DNA from: Pseudonocardia sp. TRM90224
Lineage (GTDB): Bacteria; Actinomycetota; Actinomycetes; Mycobacteriales; Pseudonocardiaceae
NCBI RefSeq assembly: GCF_021245725.1
Contig: NZ_JAJGSX010000006.1
Span: 1 to 64,000, forward strand
DNA: 64,000 nucleotides
Direction: 5' to 3'
Position numbers and translations under genes: made by a program. This document shows positions 10,708-19,522 of the stretch, piece after piece (the first letter of the stretch is position 1; each line of letters starts with the position of its first letter). Below the pieces are notes generated by a model that ran no database searches, had not been told where the DNA came from, and saw nothing but the letters and a program-made list of their open reading frames with translations.

Positions 10708-11325
10708 TCGCTCACCGTGCCCGACTCGGCGGAGCGCAACGACCTCGGCTCGTTCATCGCGCGGGTCGTGCGGCTCGACCAGATGGCCACCGCCCGCCTG
10801 CAAGGCGTTGACGGTCGGGTCGTGGTGTGGGCGTCCACGCCCTTCGACGTGCTGGCCACCCGGTCGGTGCACGGCACCGTCGAACCCGCCGACGTCACCG
10901 TGCCGGCCGCGGCGCTGCTCACGGCGCTCACCGTCGAACGGGCCCAGACCGTCGACCCCGGCGCGGGTGGGCTCTGGCAGGGCGAGCTGCCCCCGCCGGC
11001 CGGCTGGTCGACCGTCGACGAGGTGCCGGCTGCCGAGGTGGAAGGCCTCACCGAGCGCGGGCTGGCGGTGGCGCGGGAGAACGCCGGGCCGCTGGGCCCG
11101 CCGGCGTCGCTGCTCGACCAGACCGTGCTGACCGTCCAGGGCGGCGCCGGCCCGGCGGTCCGGGTGCCGTTGCGCTGCCTGTTCGCGCTCTCCGGGATGG
11201 GCTTCGTCGGCGACGAAGGCGGCGCGGTGCGGGTTTCCGCGACGGGATCGTGGCTGCGCCTCGACGCCCGTTACGGCGCCGTGGTGCGGCGCAGGCTCAC
11301 CGCGCTACCGCTGCTCGTCGGCTGA
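10702..11325 (+). CDS. Conserved actinobacterial hypothetical protein
   Basis: The 207-residue product has no recognisable catalytic motif, signal peptide or membrane helix. It is probably cytoplasmic, with alternating hydrophobic strands (RVVVWASTPFDVLATRSV; RVPLRCLFALSGMGFVG). ATG 10702 starts inside the second copy of the CGCATGAGC repeat. Context and length fit the family represented by M. tuberculosis Rv2474c, which also follows the thioesterase and gdh. This suggests a role linked to that operon, but no function is known. The gene converges on the glucosidase with a 27-base gap and no terminator hairpin. Confidence 0.75.
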   Translation: MSSLTVPDSAERNDLGSFIARVVRLDQMATARLQGVDGRVVVWASTPFDVLATRSVHGTVEPADVTVPAAALLTALTVERAQTVDPGAGGLWQGELPPPAGWSTVDEVPAAEVEGLTERGLAVARENAGPLGPPASLLDQTVLTVQGGAGPAVRVPLRCLFALSGMGFVGDEGGAVRVSATGSWLRLDARYGAVVRRRLTALPLLVG

Positions 11326-11352
11326 GTTCGCTCCGGTCGGGCGGTCGGCCGC

Positions 11353-12921
11353 TCAGGCGAGCCAGGCCGCGGTGTCGGGCGGCAACATGCCGTTGACCAG
11401 CGGACCGGAGCTGAGCAGCACCTCACCCGGCGGGAGCGGCACGGACGCCTTCGACGTGTTCAGCGCGCACACGAGCGTGGAGCCGGCCCGCCGGAAGGCG
11501 AGACAGCCGTCGGGCGCGCCGAACCACTCCAGCTCGGAGCCGCCCTTGAACCCGGGGTGGTTGCGGCGCAGCTCGATCGCGCGCCGGTAGAGCGACAGCG
11601 TCGACGCCGTGTCCTCCAGCTGCGCGGCCGCGGTGAGCGCGCCGTACTCCGGCGGCATCGGCAGCCACGGCACCCCGGTGGTGAAGCCGTAGCCGGGTTG
11701 GCCGCCGTCCCACGGGATCGGGACGCGGTTGGCGTCGCGGCCACGCTCCTTGTGCCCGGAGCGCTCCCACACCGGGTCCTGCAGCGCCTCGTCGGGCAGG
11801 TCGACGTCGGGCAGCCCGAGCTCGTCGCCGGTGTAGACGTAGACGGTGCCGGGCAGCGCCAGCAGCACCAACGCCATCGCGCGGGCCCGCGCGCCGCCGG
11901 CGGCGCCGCCGCCGTAGCGGCTGGCCGGCCGGGACATGTCGTGGTTGGCGAGCGTCCAGGTCGGGACGGTGCTCGTGGTGGCGACGGCGGCGAGGGTGCG
12001 TTCGATGGCTTCCCGGACGGCGGCGGCGTCGAACGGCGCCTTCGCCAGCCGGACGTCGACACCGAGGTGCAACTCGTCGTCGCGCAGGTACTCGGCGAAC
12101 CGGTTGTCGTCGGCCACCCGCAGCTCCCCGACGGTCATGCGGCCGGGGTAGGCGTCGAGCACGGACCGGATCTTGCGGTGGATCTCGTGGACGCCGGCGT
12201 GGTTGAACCGCGGGTCGGCGCGGTCGCCACCGGCGTCGGCGAGCAGCTTGCTGGGCGGGTAGAGCGCGTTGGGCAGGCCCTCGGGCTTGCTCATGCCGTG
12301 CGCGACGTCGAGGCGGAACCCGTCGACGCCGCGATCGAGCCAGAACCGCATCGTCTTCTCGAGATCGGCCCAGACCTCGGGGTTCGACCAGTTCAGGTCG
12401 GGCTGGTCGGGCGAGAAGAGATGCAGGTACCACTCGCCTTGCCCGCCGTCGGGGTCGGCGACCCTGGTCCACGCCGAGCCGCCGAAGACGCTCTGCCAGT
12501 TGTTGGGCGGGTCGTCACCGGTGGCGCCGCGGCCGGGTTTGAAGTGGTAGCGGGCCCGCTCGGGGCTGCCCGGCGCGGAGTCGAGCGCGGCGCGGAACCA
12601 CTCGTGCTCCGACGACGTGTGGTTGGGCACGAGGTCGACGGTGATCCGCAACGTGTGCTCGTGCGCGGCCTCGACGAGCGCGTCGAACGCGTCGAGGTCG
12701 CCGAAGACCGGGTCGACACCACGCGGGTCGGCGACGTCGTAGCCGTGGTCGGCCATGGGCGAGGTGTAGAAGGGCGTCAGCCAGAGCGTGTCGACGCCGA
12801 GCAGCTCGAGATATCCCAGGCGCGAACGGATGCCGCCGAGGTCACCGACGCCGTCTCCGTCGCCGTCGGCGAAGCTGCGGACGTAGATCTGGTAGACCAC
12901 GGCCTCCTGCCACCACTGCAC
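11353..12921 (-). CDS. aglA: Alpha-glucosidase, glycoside hydrolase family 13
   Basis: The 522-residue (beta/alpha)8 enzyme hydrolyses alpha-linked glucose from maltose, isomaltose or trehalose-type oligosaccharides. All four GH13 regions are visible: DLVPNHTS (residues 96-103), GFRLDVAHG with nucleophile Asp205, TVGELRV with acid/base Glu266, and LANHDMSR with transition-state Asp328. There is no signal peptide, so it is probably cytoplasmic. The start is GTG (QWWQEAVVYQIYVRSF is the classical N-terminus). It lies 49 bases downstream of glbO on the same strand; the aglA-glbO pairing is also recalled from M. tuberculosis (Rv2471-Rv2470). Confidence 0.92.
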   Translation of the reverse strand: MQWWQEAVVYQIYVRSFADGDGDGVGDLGGIRSRLGYLELLGVDTLWLTPFYTSPMADHGYDVADPRGVDPVFGDLDAFDALVEAAHEHTLRITVDLVPNHTSSEHEWFRAALDSAPGSPERARYHFKPGRGATGDDPPNNWQSVFGGSAWTRVADPDGGQGEWYLHLFSPDQPDLNWSNPEVWADLEKTMRFWLDRGVDGFRLDVAHGMSKPEGLPNALYPPSKLLADAGGDRADPRFNHAGVHEIHRKIRSVLDAYPGRMTVGELRVADDNRFAEYLRDDELHLGVDVRLAKAPFDAAAVREAIERTLAAVATTSTVPTWTLANHDMSRPASRYGGGAAGGARARAMALVLLALPGTVYVYTGDELGLPDVDLPDEALQDPVWERSGHKERGRDANRVPIPWDGGQPGYGFTTGVPWLPMPPEYGALTAAAQLEDTASTLSLYRRAIELRRNHPGFKGGSELEWFGAPDGCLAFRRAGSTLVCALNTSKASVPLPPGEVLLSSGPLVNGMLPPDTAAWLA

Positions 12922-12970
12922 GGCCCGAATCTTGCCAAACCTTCGGCCGAATGGCGGCAGCGCAAACGGG

Positions 12971-13354
12971 TCAGAAGTGCGAGTTGACCATACTGGCCGC
13001 TGCGTATTCCATGTAGGACCACAGTTGGGCGCGGTGCGCGTCGTCCAGATCGGCCTCGTCGACGGCGATGCGCATGCACTTCAACCAGGCATCCCGCTCG
13101 ATCGGACCGATCGTGAACGGCGCGTGGCGCATCCGCAGCCGCGGGTGTCCGCGCTGGTCGGAGTAGGTGCGCGGGCCGCCCCAGTACTGTTCGAGGAACA
13201 TCCGCAGCCGGATCTCGGCGGGGCCGAGGTCCTCCTCCGGGTAGAGCGGGCGCAGGACGTCGTCGCGGGCGACCTCCTCGTAGAAGCGGGCGACGATCTT
13301 CTCGAAGACGGGCGCGCCGCCCACCTCGGCGTAGAAGTTCTGCGGGTCGGTCAC
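12971..13354 (-). CDS. glbO: Group II truncated hemoglobin (trHbO)
   Basis: This 127-residue heme protein has a 2-on-2 globin fold. Truncated hemoglobins of this group bind O2 tightly and are implicated in oxygen delivery or in NO and peroxide handling. Visible features are the CD-loop [10 protein letters not shown] (57-66), the proximal histidine His77 in RMRHAPF, and Trp90 at the G8 position that defines groups II and III. The start is GTG, with GGAG very close upstream. It follows mscS by 21 bases on the same strand. Confidence 0.93.
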   Translation of the reverse strand: MTDPQNFYAEVGGAPVFEKIVARFYEEVARDDVLRPLYPEEDLGPAEIRLRMFLEQYWGGPRTYSDQRGHPRLRMRHAPFTIGPIERDAWLKCMRIAVDEADLDDAHRAQLWSYMEYAAASMVNSHF

Positions 13355-13375
13355 GTCTCCATCATCCCCGTTCGC

Positions 13376-14374
13376 TCACGAGATGGCGGGCCGGCCCGCG
13401 TTGGATGTGGGGAACACGGAGGGGCGGGGGACGTCGGCGTCGTCGAACGCGTCGGCGATCGCGGCGTTGAGCGCACGCTGCACGGCGAACTGCTGGCCCG
13501 GTTTGACCTTCACGGTGAGCCGCAACGTGACGCCTTCGGGACCGACCCGTTCGACGCCGAGCACCTCCAGGTCGTTGAGGACGACGTCGGCGAGGTCCTT
13601 CTCGGCGAGCCGATCCGCGGCCACCTGCCCGGCGAGCGCGGAGGCGGTGGCGATGTCGGCGGTGTGCGCGACGGGCAGGTCGATCACGGCGACGGCGTAG
13701 CCCTGGCTCTTGTTGCCGACCCGCAGTATCTCGCCGTTGCGCACGTACCAGACGGTGCCGTTGACATCGCGCAAGGTGGTGATGCGCAGGCCGACGGCCT
13801 CGACGACGCCGCTGGCCTCACCGAGGTCGACGATGTCGCCGACGCCGTACTGGTCTTCGAGCAGCATGAACATGCCGGAGAGGAAGTCGCGTACGAGGTT
13901 CTGCGCGCCGAAGCCGACGGCCACCCCGACGATGCCCGCGGAGGCGAGGATCGGGCCGAGGTTCACCCCGAACTCGGCCAACACCATGATCGACGCGATG
14001 ACCAGCACAACCGCGGAGCTGATCGAGCGCAGCACCGAGCCGATCGTCCGGGCCCGTTGGACGTTGCGGGCGTCGCGGGGGGAGTCGGGGTCGCCCCGAC
14101 GCAGCCGCGGAGCCCGCCCGACGATCCGGGTGACGCGCGAGCTGGTGGCGCCGTCGACGATCCGGTTGATCACGCGGTGCACGAGGTGCCGCGCGATGAG
14201 CGCGAGCACGACGATGAGCAGGATGGACAGCGACGTCGACACGATCGCGTCGGCCGAATTGGCGATCATGTCGTTGCTGGTCCACTGGTAGAACGTGGCG
14301 CACCAGGTCCCAGCCTGGTCGGCGCATGCCGGCCGGCCGAGGAACAGTGCCGGTTGCAGGAGTTCCTGCGTCAC
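13376..14374 (-). CDS. mscS: Small-conductance mechanosensitive channel (MscS family)
   Basis: The 332-residue membrane protein has TM helices at about residues 45-68 and 113-135. The pore helix ILASAGIVGVAVGFGAQNLV and VRDFLSGMFMLLEDQYGVGD lead into the MscS beta-domain. It opens under membrane tension to release solutes during hypo-osmotic shock. The GTG start overlaps the stop of the prolyl oligopeptidase (GTGA), so the two are translated together. The C-terminal alpha/beta domain is complete. Confidence 0.9.
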   Translation of the reverse strand: MTQELLQPALFLGRPACADQAGTWCATFYQWTSNDMIANSADAIVSTSLSILLIVVLALIARHLVHRVINRIVDGATSSRVTRIVGRAPRLRRGDPDSPRDARNVQRARTIGSVLRSISSAVVLVIASIMVLAEFGVNLGPILASAGIVGVAVGFGAQNLVRDFLSGMFMLLEDQYGVGDIVDLGEASGVVEAVGLRITTLRDVNGTVWYVRNGEILRVGNKSQGYAVAVIDLPVAHTADIATASALAGQVAADRLAEKDLADVVLNDLEVLGVERVGPEGVTLRLTVKVKPGQQFAVQRALNAAIADAFDDADVPRPSVFPTSNAGRPAIS

Positions 14375-16500
14375 ATCAGCTCCAATCCGGTGTGTGCGGC
14401 CAGGAACGCGAGCTGGTCGACGGCGAGCGCGACGGTGCGCGAGACCGAGCGGGCACCGTGCCCGACATCGGTCTCCCTGCGCAGCAGCACCGGGCGCGAC
14501 CCGACGTCACCGGCGGTGGCGTGCTGCAGAGCCGCGCACATCTTGCGCGCGTGCAGCGGGTCGACCCGGGTGTCGGACTCGAACACCGTGAACAGCACCG
14601 CCGGGTAGACGGTTCCTGGTTCGACGTGGTGGTAAGGGGAGTAGGAGAGCAGCCACTGCAGTTCGGTGGGGTCGGCGGCGGTGCCGTACTCGTCGTTCCA
14701 GGTGCGCCCCAGCGAGAACTCCTCGTAGCGCACCATGTCCAGCAGCGGCGCTGAGCAAACGACGGCCCGGTACAGCTCGGGGCGCTGGGTGAGCGCCGCG
14801 CCGACGAGCAGGCCGCCGTTGGACCCGCCCATGATCGCCAGCCGGTCGGGTGTCGTGGTCCCGGCGGCGACGAGTGCCTCGCAGGCGGCATGCATGTCGT
14901 TGAACACGTTCTGCTTGTTGCCGCGGTTCCCGGCGAGGTGCCACTGCTCGCCCTCCTCGTTGCCGCCGCGCAGCGACACAACCGCGTAGGCGCCGCCGGT
15001 GGCGACCCACGCGAGGGCCGAGGACGTGTAGGCGGGCTCGCGGCTGAGCCCGAAACCGCCGTAGCCCGTGACGATCATCGGGTGCGGGCCTTCACACTCG
15101 GGGCTCAGCACGAACATGCGGACGGTGGTGCCGTCGGTGGAGGTGAACTCCCGCTGCTCGCTGCGGATCGACGGCACCGGGGCGGCACCGGGCGCGGCGG
15201 CCTCCAGGACGGTCGTGCCGGCCTCGAAGCGGTGCACCTGCGGCGGGGTGACGAAGTCGGTCCAGCCGATCCACAGCTTGCCGGCTTCCGCGGGCGTGTC
15301 GCGGTCGGCGACCGAGAGACCGGTCAGCGAGCCGTAACCGGGCAGCGGGACGGTGCCGCGCGGCGTGCCGTCGACGGCGTGCAGTGCGAGCTCCGCGACG
15401 GCGTGGCGGCTGCGGGCGAGCACGAGCAGCGACTCGCCGTCGGCGGTCGCCGGGTCCATCCGCCGCACTCCGTTGAGCACGGAACCGGGGTCCTCGGCGA
15501 TGAGCTCGCGCCAGCTGTCCCGGCCGGGGGTGCGCGGGTCGGTGACGACGAGCCGCCACCGCGGCGCGTCGGCGGTCGTGCGGAGGTAGAGCAGGCCGTC
15601 GCGGTGGTCGACCCAGGCGGAGACCTGCACGTCGTCGTCCTGCGTGAGGACGGGGACGAGCGCCGGGTGCTCGTCGGCCTCGAGGTCGGCTATCCAGAGG
15701 CTGTCGCGGCGGGCCGTCCCGACGGTCCCGTTGACCAGCAGCCAGCGCCCGTCGCGGGACACCTGCACGCCGTAGTAGGTGTGGTCGGTGTAGAGCGCGG
15801 GGCCTTCGACCAGCACGTCCTGGGCGGTCGGGGTGCCGATGCGGTGCAGCCACACCCTGCGGTGGAACGCCTGCTCCTCGGCCGGCGCCTCGGACTCGTC
15901 GACCATCCGCACGAAGTAGAACGCCTCGCCGCCCGGGAGCCACGAGACGGCCGAGTAGCGGCAGCGGTCGATGGGTGTCTCGACGTCCTCGCCCGTCCCG
16001 ACGTCGAGGACGTGCAGCACGGACATCTCGTTGCCGCCGACGGAGAGCTGGTAGGCGATTTGCCGACCCTCCAGGTCGGGCACCCATCCGTCGAGCGTGG
16101 TGAGCCCGTCGGGGTCGATCCGCGCGGGGTCGATGAGGGCCCGCTCGCTGCCGTCGGGCTCGCGGACGTAGAGCACGGAGTGCTCGTGGCCGGGATCACG
16201 TCGGGTGGAGAAGCGCCTCCCGGCGCGCCAGAGCGGGGCCGACACCGAACCTGCGGAGAGCAGATCACGCAGTGCCGCGGCGAGCCGTTCGCGTCCGGGA
16301 AGGGTGTCGAGGCGACGCTGTGCGAGCTCGTCCTGAGCCGCTGACCAGGCCCGGGTGCGGTTGTCGTCGGGGTCTTCCAGCCAGCGGTACGGATCGGCGA
16401 CGCGGTGGCCGTGCAGTTCTTCGACGAGATCGAGTCGAACGGCCTCGGGGTAGGGGTCGATCGCAATCTCGGTCACGCGAGCCGAGACTACGTCACCCAT
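14371..16500 (-). CDS. Prolyl oligopeptidase family serine peptidase (S9A)
   Basis: The 709-residue enzyme has an N-terminal beta-propeller (PYRWLEDPDDNRTRAW onward) that gates a C-terminal alpha/beta-hydrolase. The triad is Ser560 in IMGGSNGGLL, Asp643 in FESDTRVDP and His681 in TDVGHGARS. It cleaves short proline-containing peptides and is cytoplasmic, as no signal peptide is seen. The frame is open upstream to 17259, but that part runs antisense through the MocR gene. I chose ATG 16500, with AGGATG eight bases upstream; GTG 16476 is an alternative. It is divergent from the MocR regulator over about 50 bases, which suggests that the regulator controls it. Confidence 0.92.
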   Translation of the reverse strand: MGDVVSARVTEIAIDPYPEAVRLDLVEELHGHRVADPYRWLEDPDDNRTRAWSAAQDELAQRRLDTLPGRERLAAALRDLLSAGSVSAPLWRAGRRFSTRRDPGHEHSVLYVREPDGSERALIDPARIDPDGLTTLDGWVPDLEGRQIAYQLSVGGNEMSVLHVLDVGTGEDVETPIDRCRYSAVSWLPGGEAFYFVRMVDESEAPAEEQAFHRRVWLHRIGTPTAQDVLVEGPALYTDHTYYGVQVSRDGRWLLVNGTVGTARRDSLWIADLEADEHPALVPVLTQDDDVQVSAWVDHRDGLLYLRTTADAPRWRLVVTDPRTPGRDSWRELIAEDPGSVLNGVRRMDPATADGESLLVLARSRHAVAELALHAVDGTPRGTVPLPGYGSLTGLSVADRDTPAEAGKLWIGWTDFVTPPQVHRFEAGTTVLEAAAPGAAPVPSIRSEQREFTSTDGTTVRMFVLSPECEGPHPMIVTGYGGFGLSREPAYTSSALAWVATGGAYAVVSLRGGNEEGEQWHLAGNRGNKQNVFNDMHAACEALVAAGTTTPDRLAIMGGSNGGLLVGAALTQRPELYRAVVCSAPLLDMVRYEEFSLGRTWNDEYGTAADPTELQWLLSYSPYHHVEPGTVYPAVLFTVFESDTRVDPLHARKMCAALQHATAGDVGSRPVLLRRETDVGHGARSVSRTVALAVDQLAFLAAHTGLELM

Positions 16501-16549
16501 AGGTGGCATCCTGATCTGGGCAATGCTGTTCGCAACAGGAAGGCCACTT

Positions 16550-17923
16550 GTGGAGTTGCCGCCGCTCGTGCTCGACCGCGACGACGAGCGACCGCTTGCG
16601 GTGCAGCTCGCGGACGCGTTCCGCGCCGCTGCCGCGAACGGGACGTTCCGGGCGGGCGACCGGCTGCCGTCGACCCGAGGGCTCGCCGCGACGCTGGGTG
16701 TGAGCCGGACGGTCACCGCAGCCGCGTACGACCAGCTGCTCGCCGAGGGCTGGCTCGCTGCACGCCGTGGCGCGGGCACGTTCATCGTCGGGCTCCCGGA
16801 CGGCGCCCGCACCGCGGGTCGGCCTGCCCTGCTCGCGACGGAGGGTGCGGCCGGTGTGGGGTTGATCGATCTGACCGCCGGATCGCCGTGCGTCGAGGTG
16901 CTGGACCGTGCGGCCTGGCGGCGGGCGTGGCGGGCCGCGGCCGACACCGCGCCGGCGACAGCGCCCGAGCGGTGGGGGCAACCTGCGTTCCGCGCGGCGG
17001 TCGTCGAGCACCTGCTGCGGCACCGTGGACTGCCGGCGGATCCCGCCGAGGTGCTCGCCACGGCCGGCAGCACTGCGGCGGTCGCGGAGATCGCCCGCAC
17101 GTTGCCTGCGGGTTCGCGGGTGGCCGTCGAGGAGCCGGGGTACCAGCTCGCCGTCAACACCCTGCGAGCTGCTGGGCACGAGGTGCTGCCCGTCGCCGTC
17201 GACGCGTCGGGGCTGGTCGTCGACGCCTTGCCGCGCGGGCTCGCGGCCGTGTACTGCACGCCGGCGCACCAGTACCCGCTCGGTGTGCGGATGTCGGCGG
17301 CGCGCAGGGTGGCGCTGGTCGAGAAGGCGCGGGCGGAGGGGTTCCTCGTCGTCGAGGACGACTACGACGGCGAGCTGCGCTACGACGTAGCCCCGTTGCC
17401 GTTGCTCGCCGCGCTCGGCCCGGACGTCGTGGCGCACCTGGGGACTGCCAGCAAGCTGCTGACCCCGACGCTCGGCGCGGGCTGGCTGGTCGCGCCGGCC
17501 GCGCTGCGGGCGGCCGTGGTCGACATGCGCGAGCGGACCGGTTCGCAGCCCGCACCCGCCGGCCAACGGGTGCTGGCCGCCCTGGCCGCGCACGGCGACC
17601 TGGCCCGCCACCTGCGCAGGCTCCGTCGTGAGCTGGCCGTGCGGCGCGCGGTGACCGTCGAGGCTGCGGGCTCGGCCGGCCACGAGGTGCTCGGCGACGC
17701 GGCGGGCGCACACGTGGTCGTCCCGCTGCGGGACGCGCAGGCCGAACGCGATGTCGTCGGCGCGGCCGCTGCGGCCGGGGTGAAGGTCGACGGGCTCGCC
17801 CGGCACCACACGGGCCCGCAGCGCGTCTGTGGGATCGTGATCGGCTTCGCGGTGCTGCCGCGCCCGGTGCTGGACGAGGCCCTCGCGCTGCTCGCCGTTG
17901 TGCTGAAGGGGACCAGCGCGTAG
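16550..17923 (+). CDS. MocR-type GntR-family transcriptional regulator (aminotransferase-like)
   Basis: The 457-residue regulator has an N-terminal winged helix (LPSTRGLAATLGVSRTVTAA) fused to a fold-type I aminotransferase domain. The likely PLP lysine is Lys302 in GTASKLLTPTLG, and EDDYDGELRYD is a MocR hallmark. Such proteins bind PLP as a cofactor or effector and act as activators or repressors. The frame allows ATG 16523, but AGGAAGG at 16537-16543 sits at ideal distance before GTG 16550, so I prefer the latter. It is divergent from the prolyl oligopeptidase, its probable target. A tandem-repeat array begins 22 bases after the stop. Confidence 0.88.
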   Translation: MELPPLVLDRDDERPLAVQLADAFRAAAANGTFRAGDRLPSTRGLAATLGVSRTVTAAAYDQLLAEGWLAARRGAGTFIVGLPDGARTAGRPALLATEGAAGVGLIDLTAGSPCVEVLDRAAWRRAWRAAADTAPATAPERWGQPAFRAAVVEHLLRHRGLPADPAEVLATAGSTAAVAEIARTLPAGSRVAVEEPGYQLAVNTLRAAGHEVLPVAVDASGLVVDALPRGLAAVYCTPAHQYPLGVRMSAARRVALVEKARAEGFLVVEDDYDGELRYDVAPLPLLAALGPDVVAHLGTASKLLTPTLGAGWLVAPAALRAAVVDMRERTGSQPAPAGQRVLAALAAHGDLARHLRRLRRELAVRRAVTVEAAGSAGHEVLGDAAGAHVVVPLRDAQAERDVVGAAAAAGVKVDGLARHHTGPQRVCGIVIGFAVLPRPVLDEALALLAVVLKGTSA

Positions 17924-17945
17924 CGGAGGCGTGCGTCGAATCGGG

Positions 17946-18075
17946 GGGACTCGCCCGCTGAAACGTGGGACTCGCCCGCCGGGACGTGGGACTCGCCCGC
18001 CGGGACGTGGAACTCGCCGTGCCGGAGGTGTCGACTCACCGCTCTGAAAGTGTCGACTCACCGCTCTGGAGCGCG
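17946..18075. repeat. Degenerate 21-22-bp tandem repeat between convergent MocR genes
   Basis: About six consecutive units share the pattern GRNACTCRCCSGC followed by a seven-to-nine-base variable tail. The first three begin GGGACTCGCCCGC at 17946, 17967 and 17988. A diverged unit starts at 18009, and two near-identical units starting GTCGACTCACCGCTCTG lie at 18030 and 18052. The 21-base period is exact for the first four. The array almost fills the gap between the two convergent genes. There is no spacer/repeat organisation as in CRISPR. Two periods equal four helical turns, so binding of a phased protein is conceivable. Confidence 0.75.
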
Positions 18076-18083
18076 CGACTCGC

Positions 18084-19454
18084 CTACTCCAGCGCCGCGG
18101 CTATGCGGCGCACGCCTTCGGTGATGCGGTCGGGGGTGCTGGCTGCGTAGCCGACCACCAGGCCGGCCGGGCCGGGGCGCGTGCGGTGCCACGCGAGCGG
18201 GTGCACCAGCACGCCCAGTTCCCGCGCGCGGTCGACCAGTGCCACGTCGTCGGTGACGTCGGGCAGCACGACCATCAGGTGCAGGCCGGCGGCCACCCCG
18301 TGGACGGTTGCGGTGGGCAGGTGGCGATCCAGCGCGGCGAGCAGGGCGTCGCGCCGCTCGCGGTGGCGGGCGCGCACGAGGCGCAGGTGGCGCTCGAAAG
18401 CACCGGTCGTGATCATCCGTGCGAGGGTGAGCTGTCCGAGGGCCGGGCTGGTCATGTCCGACCAGCGCTTGCGCTCGATGATCTCGGCCCGGAGAGCCGC
18501 TGGGGCGATCATCCAGCCGATGCGCAGCGCGGGCGCGAGCGTCTTCGAGACGGTCCCGAAGTGGACGACGTGGTCGGGCGCCATCGGCTGCAGGGCGGCT
18601 ACGGGCGGGCGGTCGTAGCGGTGCTCGGCGTCGTAGTCGTCCTCGACGACGAGGCCGCCGTCCCTCGCCCACTGCACGAGCGCCCTCCGGCGAGCCGCGC
18701 CGAGCACCACGCCGGTGGGGTACTGGTGGGCCGGGGTGACGACGACGTGCGCGGCGCCGGTCGCGCGCAGCGCATCGACATCGATGCCGTCGTCGTCGAC
18801 GGGGACCGGCACCACCTCGTGGCCCCAATGGCGCACCTGGTCGCGGGTGCCCGCCGAGCCGGGGTCCTCGAACGCGACGGTCCGCGTGCCGGCCTCGTAC
18901 AGGGTCTGCATGAGCAGCGAGAGGCCTTGCGCGACACCGTTGACGATGACGATCTCAGCGGGGTCCGCGCGGATCCCGCGCGTCCGGCTCAGCCATGCGC
19001 TGAGCGCCTCGCGCAACGCCACGGTGCCGCGCGGGTCGCCGTAACCCAGTTCCGCGGCCGGGAGCGCGGCGAGCACCTCGCGTTCGGCGCGCAGCCACGC
19101 CTGCCGGGGGAACGAGGAGAGGTCGGGCAGGCCCGGCGACAGGTCCAGCCCGCCCGTTGCGGGCGCGGGCGCCGTCGGCTCCTTGTCCCGGACGGCGACC
19201 GTGGCCGAGACGGACGTCCCACCGCCGCGCCTGCCCGAGAGGAGGCCTTCGTCGGTGAGCCGGCGGTAGGCCTCGACGACGACCCCGCGCGAGACGCCCA
19301 GCTGCTCGGCGAGCGCCCTCGACGCCGGGAGCTTCGCGCCGATCGCAAGCCGGCCGTCGGCGACACCCGTGCGCAGCGCGGATGTGAGCCAGTCGGCCAG
19401 CCCGTGGTGGGGCGCCGCTGACGCGTCGAGCTGCAGGAAGTCGGTTCCCGGCAA
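18084..19454 (-). CDS. MocR-type GntR-family transcriptional regulator, controlling the adjacent exporter
   Basis: The 456-residue product combines a winged helix (LPASRALAEQLGVSRGVVV, residues about 42-60) with an aminotransferase-like domain. Lys304 in GTVSKTLAPALRIGW is the expected PLP lysine; EDDYDAEHRYD matches the family. The start is TTG 19454, supported by GGAGAGGAAG about ten bases upstream and by absence of an in-frame ATG or GTG before the DNA-binding domain. It is divergent from an EamA exporter across 68 bases that contain a perfect 9-bp inverted repeat. That is the usual layout of a MocR regulator and its transporter target. Confidence 0.88.
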   Translation of the reverse strand: MPGTDFLQLDASAAPHHGLADWLTSALRTGVADGRLAIGAKLPASRALAEQLGVSRGVVVEAYRRLTDEGLLSGRRGGGTSVSATVAVRDKEPTAPAPATGGLDLSPGLPDLSSFPRQAWLRAEREVLAALPAAELGYGDPRGTVALREALSAWLSRTRGIRADPAEIVIVNGVAQGLSLLMQTLYEAGTRTVAFEDPGSAGTRDQVRHWGHEVVPVPVDDDGIDVDALRATGAAHVVVTPAHQYPTGVVLGAARRRALVQWARDGGLVVEDDYDAEHRYDRPPVAALQPMAPDHVVHFGTVSKTLAPALRIGWMIAPAALRAEIIERKRWSDMTSPALGQLTLARMITTGAFERHLRLVRARHRERRDALLAALDRHLPTATVHGVAAGLHLMVVLPDVTDDVALVDRARELGVLVHPLAWHRTRPGPAGLVVGYAASTPDRITEGVRRIAAALE

Positions 19455-19481
19455 CTTGGCCCACTTCCTCTCCGATGACTT

Positions 19482-19514
19482 GGCTCTGTCCGTAGAACCA
19501 AATACGACAGAGCC
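19482..19514. promoter_or_regulatory. Operator candidate: perfect 9-bp inverted repeat between MocR and EamA genes
   Basis: GGCTCTGTC (19482-19490) and GACAGAGCC (19506-19514) are perfect inverse complements separated by 15 bases. The centres are 24 bases apart, so both half sites face roughly the same side. The pair ends nine bases before the exporter start and lies 28 bases upstream of the regulator start. It is therefore well placed to serve both divergent promoters. Confidence 0.65.
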
Positions 19515-19522
19515 TACGTTGT

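Noticed and set aside
17946..18075. Possible CRISPR array
   Set aside because: Repeats are contiguous with a 21-22-base period, without unique spacers, and no cas genes are present.
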